Positions 47,084 to 57,730 of a stretch of 64,000 bases of DNA are shown in pieces. Under the pieces are notes generated by a model. It saw only the letters and a list, made by a program, of their open reading frames with translations, had not been told where the DNA came from and did no database searches. Each line of letters begins with the position of its first letter. Position 1 is the first letter of the stretch. Where the stretch lies: positions 605,377,137 to 605,441,136 of the forward strand of contig NC_081415.1 in the NCBI RefSeq assembly GCF_030272615.1. The letters run 5' to 3'. The translations under genes and the position numbers were made by a program. Source of the stretch: Cryptomeria japonica (lineage: Eukaryota > Streptophyta > Pinopsida > Cupressales > Cupressaceae).

Positions 47084-49563
47084 TGTTGGCATTGTGTTGT
47101 CATTGATGTCAACCGGTATAGAAGGACAACCAGTATGGGAAAAATTTTGATGTCCAGTCATTGATGTCAACCAGTCTAGCTAGTTACCAGTATAGTCTAT
47201 CACCAGTAAGGAGAGGATGTCAATTGGTAAGTGATTTGTTGACAGTGTATAGTTGTGAACCAAAAATCTTATGACTAGTGTACCAATAGGGTGAGCAAGA
47301 TGCTTGAATTTTGATTGTGATGAAGAGGCAAAATGTTGTCAAGAATCACATCAGCACTAGAGGAGAAGTAGGTGTAGGCCACCGGTATGTTGTGTGGATA
47401 TCAAACAACAGGATTCCCACCGGATGAAGATGTAGTCACTATTTGAAGAGATGACTGACAATAATAGTACCCAAACCAGATCACATATGCATTTTTGAAG
47501 ATATATTGTTTAAACAGGGAAGCCACATTGGTGCATTGCAAGATGCAGATGACAAGGATCCACTCCCACCAGTAAGTGGAGCTTATCTCTTATTATACAT
47601 GAAATGCATCATAGTCCTCTGAGATAACAAAGAAGAGTTGAATGCAGGTGATTGAAGGCTCACACTAGATGAACTGGTGAAGCACTAAGTTGCCTTAGGT
47701 GCATGAGATCAAAGATATGCACCAAATTAGCATGTGAAGACATGATGTGCTACCAGGAAAGAGAAGGAAGAGTAAAAAAGTGATGGGTTGGTCACCTTGA
47801 CAAACTGGTTGAGATGATGTCTGGGCTTATGATGAAGAAGGCAAAGTTGGAACAACTATCGATAGAGGACATTGTCAGATTGAAGATGGATTTTAATGAA
47901 GATTAATGACATGGTGTCATCAAGGTGGTTATCAGTAAGTATGTCCACTGGTAAGGAGATAATGAGTAGAAGTGAAAGGCTCCCATCTGTTGAACATGTG
48001 CATAAGATAGGTTAGCAAGTGTGTTAACCGGTTGAGTGGTCCACCGAAAGAGAAGAAAGGGGCAAGGTTGATGACAAACCAGTTAGGGTATAATAGGCAG
48101 GGTTAGTAAGTCAGTAGATGAATTCGGTAATGGTGTTTTTTTAGTGATCCTATCCAAATCAACACAGATGACCTAGCTAAGGTGCATGCTGAAAATGATG
48201 ACATATAGGACACAAGTGTCATGCATGCAGTAATCGGTGAAGTATGGGTCAGTTAGGTAGTTGCCGATAGATCCTGCATTTATGGTCAACCCAGAAAATC
48301 ATCGAAGGGTTTCAAGGGTTTGCGTCTCGAGGTCAGACCAACAACAGAGATCTAGGGCAGGCTATTTGACCAAATCGAGGTAGGTAAAGTGAATCGTGAA
48401 ACCATTCTTGGTGATCGAACAAGAAATAAATAGACAGGTTAAATGCAGGTTGTTAAATATAGAATGTGTGATCTGGAAGGCATGATAGTGGTGGGATTGA
48501 TTGGCGTGTTGATGTTCATCAATCAAGGTGACCAAATTAGATGAGATCTGACTAGATTTGGTTTACACCTCGAGGTCGATGAGGAAACCCTAACTGCCCA
48601 AGTTTGAATTGGTTTTTGGTGGGAAAACTAGTTATTAAATATGCAAGACAAAATTGATGAAGGTTGCTGCTGAATGAGAGAGTGTTGTTGCATGTGAGAA
48701 TAAATCAGTCAAGTGCTCAAATGTGTATCACAGGAGAGACTGTGTTAGAGAGAATTAGTTTGAAGAGTTCAACCAATTAGAGAGAGGCAACTAGTAGTTT
48801 TCTATTGAGTCTGAGAGAGAAGTATACTGGTAGTGATAGAACTGACTGAGTAGAGTCAAAGAGGATTGCAGAAAAGAGAAGAGCACAGTGAGAACTATAA
48901 GAGAACCGGTAAGCTGAGAACTAATAGTAATCAGATAGTGGATATATGACCGAGTCAAGTAGACTAGTGGAGAGCAGCAGTGTAGCAAAGAGAAGAACCG
49001 ACAAAGAGATGAATTGGCAAAGAAGAAGAAGAGACTAAACCAGTGAAGGTTTAACAGAGAGAAAGTTGCATGAGGAGACTGTGTTGCAACTAGGAGGTGA
49101 GCAAAGAACAGACATAGAATTGGAGAGAGGAGAACCGATAGAGAGATTTGCAGAAGAGTTACAAAATTCATTTCTAACAAGACTATTACTTTTGTAATTG
49201 AATATACTCATAGTAGACCACTAAGTTGGAGCTCGGTGTAGGGGTTGCAGCTTCTTGGGTTGGTGCTCCTTGGGTTGGTTCCCTAAACATTGTAATCAGA
49301 GTATCATTGTGAGGCTAGATTGGAGCAATAGAATCCAACAACATTTCTCACTGAGGTTTTTCCCATCTTGGGTTTTCCTCGTATATGCTGGTGTTATGTG
49401 ATGTCCCTTTCATATGTGATTGCATTTATGTTAGTCTCCTCTCTAACTGGTAAGTTATCTTTCTATTAGATCTGATAACTAGTATACACACATATGATAG
49501 TTAAAGGGAAAAAGTTAGGAAACCACTGATTCACCCCCTCTCAATGGCACATTGTGTCTAACA
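47084..49563 (+). repeat. 5' LTR, copia family A
   Basis: 2480 bases from TGTTGGCATTGTG to GTGTCTAACA, followed by a primer site. Same family as the solo LTR at 14331-16614. It holds the shared box at 49526-49547 and the TTTTTCCCATCTTGGGTTTTCC region. No second copy is found at the other end of the adjoining gag region. Confidence 0.85.
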
Positions 49564-49565
49564 AT

Positions 49566-49578
49566 TGGTATCAGAGCC
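49566..49578 (+). other. Primer binding site, initiator Met tRNA
   Basis: TGGTATCAGAGCC, a perfect copia-type site, two bases after the LTR end. Confidence 0.9.
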
Positions 49579-49599
49579 TAGGTTCCTAGTTGATAAGCT

Positions 49600-51238
49600 T
49601 TCTCTAGCTTGGGTATATTTTTTCTTAAGGATACAATGGTTTGTTTAGTGTCAATCCCAACTCTGGTATTTCATGGTTCAAAATATTCCATTTGGAGTTA
49701 ATGGAAGTCTACTTGTCCTCCCTAGGGTTTGATATGTGGATGTTAGTTGTAAATGGTTGCCCTAGTAAAGCCAGTCCTCCCACCGATTCAGATGCTGAAA
49801 GAAGAAACCAGTGTAATGATGCAGCAATGAAGGCTATACTTTGTGGGTTATCAAATGATATCTCCTCATAGGAGGACAGATGCAGATCGACAAAAATATT
49901 ATGGGATAGATTAAAGAAGCTCTATGGAAATGAGCCTAGTACTGTAGAACTGGTTTGTGAAGACAAGATGAGAAATGCATCTCATGTATCTGCGAATGAT
50001 GAAGGCAGATCTATTTATAGCTACAACAATGATGAAGAAGGAACCCACCTATTAATTGCTCAAGAATCAGAGGATGAGAAACACACATCTAAGAATGATC
50101 ATGCAGATCATTCCCACTGGTAAGATGTGTTTGGAAGTGATAGTGAAGATGAAGAAGAAGAAGAAGCAAAATTTGATCTTGAAGGAGAACTTGTAAGTGC
50201 ACTCGAAGAACTTAGTAGAGTGAGGAATGAATACAAGTTATTCAAGAATGTTGCAGTTTTGGAGTAGAACTAGTTGATCAAATGCCTTGAAGAATGTGAG
50301 AAATGTGTCTTAGAATTAAAGACTCAATAAGAAAACACCAAGGAGTGTCACTGTAAAGATCTAGCATTTGAGATAGAAGTAAAATATAAAGAATATCTAC
50401 AACTAGTAGGAGAAATGGAGATTTTCTGAAATAACCTTGAGAAATGTCAAGATGAGCTCAAGGTGAGAATCCAATTTGATGGAAGTAGTGCTACCTTGGA
50501 CAAAATGTTGAAAAAGAAAAAGCATGCCAAGGATACCAGTGGATTAGGAAATGGTGTTGATGAATGCTCCACCAGCAAGAATGTCCCCCATAATGACATT
50601 TTGTTTTTCTCCTCAAATGGAGATAACAAAGGATAGACCTTCAAAGTTAGAGATTCTCCTTAGAAGAAGGTAGATATAACCACAACCGATGAAGACATGC
50701 ATACAAGGATTAAGATTGGTGCTGCAAGAAGAAGGAAAAATGCAGATCCCAAAGGAAAAGGAAATATGGGAGAAGACAACCTCACTGGAAGCAAGAACAT
50801 GAGAAGAAAACAAAGAAGACCTCCTATTGGTAGAAGACAAGGAAATGCTACTGCCCACAAGACAAATCAAGTGTGATAAAAGAAGAGATTAGATGAAAGA
50901 GTTGCATAGCGTGGGCAATCCAGGATCCATCCTTGGAGAAGAAGAAATGGAGATGCCAAACTGGTAAGATCTCCCCATGCATAAAAAAATAATTTTGTAA
51001 GTTATAAACCTTCCTTCTCTGGTTATTTCTTTGCATGTAATGGTCATGGCCATAGGTCAGAAGAATGTAGAAAGGGATCTAGAAGGAATAATCTAGGATC
51101 TCATAGATATCATGCATATGAGAAAAATGTATCGAGGAGTAGATACTTGCATAATCGCTCTCCCAGTTATGAAAATAATGTTTGTTATAACTACAATAGA
51201 TTTGGCCATAATCAATTTGCATGTAGGAAGAATGACTA
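49600..51238 (+). pseudogene. Non-autonomous copia gag, copy 1
   Basis: N-terminal motifs are SLGFDMWMLVVNGCPSK and NDAAMKAILCGLSND. The capsid core that should follow is mostly missing: KLYGNEPSTVELVCEDKM passes quickly into an acidic linker, FGSDSEDEEEEEAKFDLEGE. Then the coiled coil ALEELSRVRNEYKLFKNVAV, LVGEMEIF, CQDELKVRIQFDGSSATLDKM, and a Lys/Arg-rich part (RRRKNADPKGKGNMGEDN). The knuckle is FACNGHGHRSEECRKG. A second Cys/His set CYNYNRFGHNQFAC has lost a Cys. Stops at about 49869, 50121, 50265 and 50634. No protease, integrase, RT or RNase H follows. Confidence 0.7.
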
Positions 51239-51240
51239 AA

Positions 51241-52800
51241 AGGAATGAATACAAGTTATTCAAGAATGCTACAGTTGTGGAGTAGAACTGGTTGATCAAA
51301 TGCCTTGAAGAATCTGAGAAATGTGTCTCTGAGACATATTTCTCAGATTATTCAACGCATTTGTTTCTTAGATTCTTCAACACATTTGATCAACCACTTA
51401 TGCTCCACAATTTTAGCATTTTTGAATAACTTGTATTCATTCCTCACTCTACTAAGTTCTTTGAGTGCACTTGTATTCATTCCTCACTCTACTAAGTTCT
51501 TTGAGTGCACTTGTATTCATTCCTCACTCTACTAATAATGCTGCAGTTATGGAGCAGAACCGATCGATTAAATGCCTTGAAGAATTTGAGAAACATTTTT
51601 CAATACAAGTTATTCAAGAATGTTACAGTTGTAAGTGCACTCGAACAACTTAGTAGAGTAAAGGAGAACTTGTAAGTGCATTTGATCAATTGGTTCTACT
51701 CCACAATTGCAATATTCTTGAATAACTTGTATTCATTCCTCACTCTACTAAGTTCTTCAAGTCCATTTGTATTCATTCCTCTCTACTAAGAATGTTGCAG
51801 TTGTGGAGCAGAACCAGTTGATCAAATGCCTTGAAGAATTTGGGAAGTGTGTCTCAGAATTAAAGACTCAACAAGAAGACACCAAGGTGTGTCAATGTAA
51901 AGATCTAGAATCTGAGTGAAGGAGAACTTGTAAGTGCATTTGATCAACTGGTTCTGCTCCACAACTGCAACATTCTTGAATAACTTGTATTCATTCCTCA
52001 CTCTACTAAGCTCTTTGAGTGCACTTTTATTCATTCCTCACTCTACTAAGAATTCTGAAGTTGTGGAGCAGAACTGGTTGATCAAATGCCTTGAAGAATC
52101 TGAGAAATGTGTCTCAGAATTAAAGACTCAACAAGAAGACACCAACTGGTTCTATATTAATTAAGAGACGCATTTCTTAGATCCTTAAAGGCATTTGATC
52201 AATCGGTTCTGCTCCACAACTGTAGCATTCTTGAATAACTTGAATTCATTCCACTCTACTAAGTTCTTCAAGTGCACTTGTATTCATTCCTCACTCTACT
52301 AAGAATGTTGCAGTTGTGGAGCAGAACTGATTAATCAAATGCCTTGAAGAATGTGAGAAATGTGTCTCAGAATTAAAGACTCAACAAGAAGACACCAAGG
52401 TCTTTTGATGTAAAGATCTATCATATGAGCTAGAAGTATAAGGAATACATTTTTCAATACAGGTTATTCAAGAATATTGTAGTTGTAAGTGCACTTGAAG
52501 AACTTACTAGAGTGAAGGAGAACTTGTAATTGCACTCAAAGAACTTAGTAGAGTGAGGAATGAATACAAGTTATTCAAGAATGTTGCAGTTGTGGAGTAG
52601 AACCTATTGATCAAATGCCTTGAAGAATCTGAGAAATGTGTTTCAGAATTAAAGGCTCAACAAGAAGACACCAAGGTGTGTCAATGTAAAGATCTAGCAT
52701 CTAAGCTAGAAGTAAAAGATAAAGAATATCTGTAGCTAGTAGGAGAAATGGACATTCTCCGAAATGACCTCGAGAAATGTCAAGATGAACTAGTTGATCA
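51241..52800. repeat. Alternating-orientation array of gag coiled-coil pieces
   Basis: Pieces of the segment 50181-50470 occur one after another in switching direction: plus 51241-51329, minus 51330-51535, plus 51536-51676 (internally rearranged), minus 51678-51789, plus 51790-51935, minus 51936-52049, plus 52050-52145, minus 52163-52302, plus 52303-52455, plus 52456-52800. The turn from minus to plus uses nearly the same junction, CTCTACTAAGAATGTTGCAG, at about 51782 and 52290 with variants at 51527 and 52040. A minus-plus pair of about 230-290 bases is therefore the repeated unit. The first minus piece also carries a 40-base direct triplication (51431-51535). Confidence 0.85.
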
Positions 52801-53064
52801 AATTCCTAGGAGCAGAATATCTACAGCTAGTAGTAGAAGTAAAGGTTTTTCAATACGTTTTTTCTGTAAATCAAACTTGTACGTTTCTTGAATGGAAAAA
52901 AACTTCTCATAACCTGAATAGAAATATCTACTCATAATTGGAATCAACATCATCAAAATGACCCAGAATCTTATCAATAGTTGCTAATATGACATCTCTC
53001 TCTCTCTCTATCCATCCCTCCCTACCTATATTTCTACCTTTCTCTCTTTTCATTTCCCTCTTGC
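52801..53064. other. Spacer with short CT run
   Basis: Ends of gag-like sequence, then unrelated AT-rich DNA, then a (TC)n-type run at 52996-53050. No gene. Confidence 0.5.
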
Positions 53065-53340
53065 CTAAGAGACAGTGAATGTGGATGCATTGGATAAAAA
53101 GCTAGAGGAAATGGTGGGTCCTTGCAAGAGAATCAGAGCTAACGTGAAGAAGAAAACTGCCAACCAAGATATTTAGGAGTTGAAAAAGATTGCCCTTAAT
53201 ATGAATCAACTAGAAACTAAGGCCACAGAGGCCCTTAAAAACATGTACTAGTTTCTTCCTTTTAGCTGTCTCTTTCCTTGTTTTTGGCTTTTTGATGGTT
53301 TCTTGTCGTCTTTGGGTTATTGTGGTAATGGTATATATCA
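53065..53340 (+). pseudogene. Coiled-coil ORF tail with LINE-like 3' end
   Basis: NVDALDKKLEEMVGPCKRIR, ANVKKKTANQDI, a stop, then ELKKIALNMNQLETKATEAL and KNMY before a stop at about 53250. T/G-rich sequence (TTGGCTTTTTGATGGTTTC) follows. The layout (Lys-rich coil, stop, T/G-rich end) matches 39990-40320, so it is probably the 3' end of a related non-LTR element, captured between the two scrambled gag arrays. Confidence 0.4.
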
Positions 53341-53369
53341 ATGGAGCTTTTCAATGTAGTTCTTTCTGA

Positions 53370-53553
53370 GATAGAAAGAGAGATGGGCAGAGATAGAGTG
53401 AGAGAGAGTGTGTGTGTCAAAGACAAAGATAGAGACAAAGAGGGGGGTTAAGAGAAAGAGGGAGAGAGAGAGAGAGAGAGGTTGAGAAAGGGAGGTTGAG
53501 AGAGATAGATCTTGGGAGAAAGGGATAGGGAGAGAGAGAGAGAGAGTGGGGTT

Positions 53554-53601
<48 letters not shown>

Positions 53602-54385
53602 TAAAAGTAGAGAGTGATGGAAAGCGATGTAGGTAGAGAGAGGGAGAGGAGAGATAAAGAGAGTAGGAGGGAAGATAGATGGGTAGAGAGGAAGGAGATA
53701 AATACATAAAGGGAAAGGGGAGATAGAGTATAGATAGGTGGGTAAGTAGAGAGGTGGAGGGAAGGAGGAGGGATGCATGAATAGAGAGAGAGGGAAAGAT
53801 GAAGATTTATTTAGAGAAATAAAGGTAGGTAGGAAAGGAGGGAGATGTATGTATCAAGCTATTTCCTTCCCTATCTACTTTTATCTCCCCTAACTCTCTA
53901 CCTCCTTCTCTCCATTATACTATTTATCTCACCTCACTCTCTCTTGAGCTCTCCCTCTTTCTCTCTCCCTCCCTCATTCCATCTCCATATTCTCTCTCTC
54001 TAGCTACATATCTCTATCTACCTGACCTCTCTTTACATACCTCTCCTTCTCTCCCTCACTCCAAGTCTTCCCTCCACTTTTGTATATCTCACCTATCTCT
54101 ATCTCTCTCCTTCCCTCTCTACCTCTCTCTATTTATTTCCCCCTTCTCAATTTATCACTATCTCCCCTCTTCATCTCTCTCTTTCTCTATATATATTTCC
54201 CAACCTACAAGAACTCTATTTCTATATTTTCTTCTATCTACCAAACCTTCCCTTACCACTTCTATCAATTTCACTCTCTCCCCACTCATTGTCTCTTAGG
54301 AAAGAGAGAAATAAAAAGAGAGAAAGGTAGAGGTATAGGTAGGAAGGGAGAGAGATGTAGGCCAAGAAAAGGGTAACAGATAGAG
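53370..54385. repeat. GA-rich / CT-rich mirror tract
   Basis: GA-rich sequence at 53370-53850 with long (GA)n runs (53464-53480, 53562-53597), then CT-rich 53860-54295 (TCTCTCTCCCTCC-type), then GA-rich again at 54300-54385. The strand bias of purines flips twice. Translations of it look like Ser/Leu or Arg/Glu repeats and are not genes. Confidence 0.85.
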
Positions 54386-54390
54386 AGTGT

Positions 54391-55020
54391 GTAGAGTGAG
54401 GAATGGATACAAGTGCACTCAAAGAACTTAGTAAAGTAAGGAATAAATACAAGTTATTCAAGAATGTTGCAGTTGTGGAGAAGAACCAGTTGATCAAATT
54501 CCTTGAAGAATCTAAAACATGTGTCTTAGAATTAATACAAAACCGGTTGGTGTCTTCTTGTTGAGTCTTTAATTATGAGACACATTTCTCAGATTCTTCA
54601 AGGTATTTGATAAACCAGTTCTGCTCCACAACTGCAACATTTTTAGTAGAGTGAGGAATGAATACAAGTTCACTTGAAGAACTTAGTAGAGTGAGGAATG
54701 AATATAAGTTATTTAAAAATGTTATAGTTGTGGAGCAGAACCGGTTGATGAAATGCACTTACAAGTTCTCCCTCACTCTACTAAGTTCTTTGAGTCCACT
54801 TACAACTACAGCATTCTTGAATAACTTGTATTGAAAAACATATTCCTTTTACTTCTAGCTCATATGCTAGATCTTTAAACTGACACACCTTGGTGTCTTC
54901 TTGTTGAGTCATTAATTCTGAGACACATTTCTCAGATTCTTCAAGGCATTTGATCAATTGGTTCTACTCCATAACTATAGCATTCTTAGTAGAGTGAGGA
55001 ATGAATACAAGTGCCCTTGA
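54391..55020. repeat. Second alternating array of gag pieces
   Basis: Plus 54391-54540, minus 54545-54642, plus 54643-54756, minus 54757-54981, plus from 54982. The minus-to-plus junctions (TTTTTAGTAGAGTG near 54642, ATTCTTAGTAGAGTG near 54985) are the reverse complement of the junction used in the first array, so this block is an inverted relative of 51678-52455. Confidence 0.8.
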
Positions 55021-56455
55021 AGAACTTAGTAGAGTGAGGGATGAATACAAGTTATTCAAGAATGTTGCAGTTGTGGAGCAGAATCGGTTGATCAAATGCC
55101 TTGAATAATCTAAGAAATGTATCTCAAAATTAAAGACTCAACAAGAAGACAACAAGGTGTGTCGGTGTAAATATCTAGCATCTAAGCTAGAAGCAAAAGA
55201 TAAAGAATATCTACAACTAGTAGGAGAAATGGAGATTCCGCAAAATGACCTTGAGAAATGTCAAGATGAGCTCAAGGTGAGAATCTGGTTTGATGGCAGC
55301 AGTGCTGCCTTGGACAAAATGTTAAAAAAGCAAAAGCATGCCAATGATACTAGTGAATTAGGAAATGGTGTTGGTGAATGCTCCACCAGCAAGAATGTCC
55401 CCCACAATGACATTTTTTTTGTCTCCTCAAATAGAGATAACAAAGGATAGACCTTCAAAGTTATAGATACTCCCCAAAAGAAGGTAGATATAATCTCAAC
55501 CGATGAAGACATGCAGACAAGGATGAAGACTGGTACTGTAAGAAGAAGGAACAATGCAGATCCTAAAGGAAAAGGGAAAATGGGAGAAGACAACCTCACC
55601 GTAAGCAAGAACATGAGAAGACAACAAAGAAGACCTCCTACCAATAGAGGACAAGGAAATGCCACCACCCACAATACAAAGCAAGTGTGGGAAAAGAAGA
55701 GATTAGATGAAAGAGTTGCAGAGCATGGACAATCTAAGATCCATCCCTGGAGAAGTAGAAATGGAGATGCCAAACTGGTAAGATCTCCCCATGCATGGAA
55801 AAATAATTTTGTAAGTTATAAACCTTCCTTCTCTGGTTATTGCTTTGCATGTAATGGTCATGGTCATAGGGCAGAAGAATGTAGAAAGGGATCTAGAAGG
55901 AACAATCTAGGATCTCATAGATATCATGCATATGAGAAAAATGTATCGAGGAGTAGATACTTGCATAATCCATCTCCTATTTATGCAAATAATGTTTGTT
56001 ATAACTGCAATAGATCTATCCATAGTGAGTTTGAATGCATGAAGAAGGACTTCTAGTCTTATGGAAGTTGGTATAGCATCTATGCTCAACATATAAATGA
56101 ATATAAAGCATTTGGAAGTCAGAGACCTGCATGGAACCAAAGGAGAAATGTCACTGAATGATTAAGAGGTCCACTGGTTTTGATTGTCAGACATGACAAC
56201 ATGATTAGAAAAAGATGGTCTAATTGGTATGTTAGAAGGTTCCCCAATCATGAGATTGGCATGGATGTTGTTCGCTACTATAGCACTCCTTCTAATTATG
56301 ATGCAAAATCCATAAATAGAAGGACTCATTAGAAAAATAAGGTAAGACCTACTCCGAGGACTGAAATTGGGAAGAAGAATGAGATCAAGAAGGAATGGAG
56401 GAAGAAGCAAGAAGATGCAACCATGAACTAACACTATGTATTCAATGCACGGGTG
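55021..56455 (+). pseudogene. Copia gag C-terminal part, copy 2
   Basis: Repeats the coiled coil, basic region and knuckle of copy 1. LVGEMEIPQNDLEKCQDELK and SAALDKMLKKQKHANDTSEL, then after a TAG at 55448 RRRNNADPKGKGKMGEDN and GDAKLVRSPHAWKNNFVSYK. The knuckles are CFACNGHGHRAEECRKG and a second set CYNCNRSIHSEFEC. A stop at 56054 is followed by a further readable part (RGPLVLIVRHDNMIRKRWSN, RTEIGKKNEIKKEWRKKQED) to about 56430. It has fewer stops than copy 1. No pol follows; a PPT and an LTR come next. Confidence 0.7.
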
Positions 56456-56488
56456 ATATCTCATAAGGCTTAAAGGAGATACAATACC

Positions 56489-56501
56489 TTAGGGGGAGTA
56501 A
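56489..56501 (+). other. Polypurine tract
   Basis: TTAGGGGGAGTAA, 12 bases before the LTR start TGTTGGCC. The gap is longer than usual. Confidence 0.55.
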
Positions 56502-56513
56502 CACACTGACCTT

Positions 56514-57730
56514 TGTTGGCCATTTGGAGGAATTGATTATGTGTTGCATTGATTCTTTGTCATTGATATCAACATTAGCTATTTGGATGCTTTAACGACA
56601 CCCTTCTGGTCCCGGTAGGTTGAGTGGTTTCTAGTTGGTTTGGATCCGGCATAATCTAGTAGGCTTAGGTATGGTTTGGTTATGGAACTAGCTTATTCAT
56701 GATACTCATGTTCATATTCAATATAAGTGGGTTTTGGTTTGGTGATCAGATGCTATCTTGCTTGCTTGGAAGCTTGGCTTGTAGTTTTGATGAGGGATTC
56801 ACCATCAGATCTTTTGATGAAGATCTTTGACGATATGCATAAGTGGTGTTGGTGCAGCTTCTAGTGGAGTTTCAGCATGTTGTTGGTGATCATATTCAAG
56901 ACTTGTTGGATGGAGATCATTGCTTTAGCGTGTGGACCTATATTGGGTCCCCATTGATCTAGGTTATGGACTAGCTTAATGTAATGTGTGGATTGGACCT
57001 CTCGATGTGTTTCCGGGATGTCTTATGTGTTGAATATTATTTGTTTGATCTAAGGCCAACATGTTTTGTAATTATGTATTTGGTTTATTGTCTAGTGGCC
57101 GACCTAATTGTTTATGGTCGAGGGTTTGTATATATGATGTAAGATCTCATTGTAGATCATCACTGTAATGGTCAAGGGATGTAATGTGTGAATAATGTAA
57201 TATCATTCAGGCAGAGGATTTGGTCGATCATTCGAGATAGAATTGGATTTATGTAAGAGGATTTAGTCCTTTGGTATTGAGCTTAACTGAAACTATACCT
57301 AGGCATAGGAGATGCCATCTTTGCAGTTCAAACACTTCTTCTAGATTGTAGTCTAAATTTCTATGTAGTCAGTGAGACTCTTTTTGTGATGAGCGGTGTG
57401 CTCTAGGCTATTGGCCTTCCTGCAAGTGCAGGCCCCTCAATTGTAATTCACATACTTACAACAGAAGTATTATCTAACTATGGGTAGGCTTCCCATCATG
57501 GTTTTTTCCTTTATCAAGTTTTCCATGTATAAATCTTGGTGTCATGTGGATGGTATTTATTCTATGATTATTGTTTATGCTTAATTGGTATAATTGCTAT
57601 TTTGGTATTTGGATTAAGCATTCTAGTATTAATGTTTTGGGTTTTGGTATTAAAGTTTTAATTTCTAAATGTTTTGGTAATCTGTGAAAACTGATTCACC
57701 CCGGCCACTCTCAGTTGTCTTTCGGTTATT
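56514..57730 (+). repeat. 3' LTR-like block, copia family B
   Basis: Starts TGTTGGCCATTTGG. It is related to the LTR at 62378-63306 through phrases such as GTGTGCTCTAGGCT, CTTCCTGCAAGTGCAGG and the TTTTTCC/TTTTCCATGTATAAATC region, and not to the family A LTR that precedes the gag at 49.6 kb. The shared box is at 57691-57716. The end is approximate, because no clean terminal CA with flank was found. Confidence 0.65.

Noticed and set aside
53338-53778. 146- and 96-residue minus-strand frames rich in Ser, Leu and Pro
   Set aside because: They are translations of the GA/CT repeat tract, with periodic low-complexity sequence and no domain.
51241-55020. CRISPR-like array
   Set aside because: Units are gag-derived, alternate in strand and lack regular spacers; the setting is a plant genome.
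55261-55773. 170-codon minus-strand frame
   Set aside because: Mirror of the coding strand of gag copy 2, whose knuckle and coiled coil read on the plus strand.
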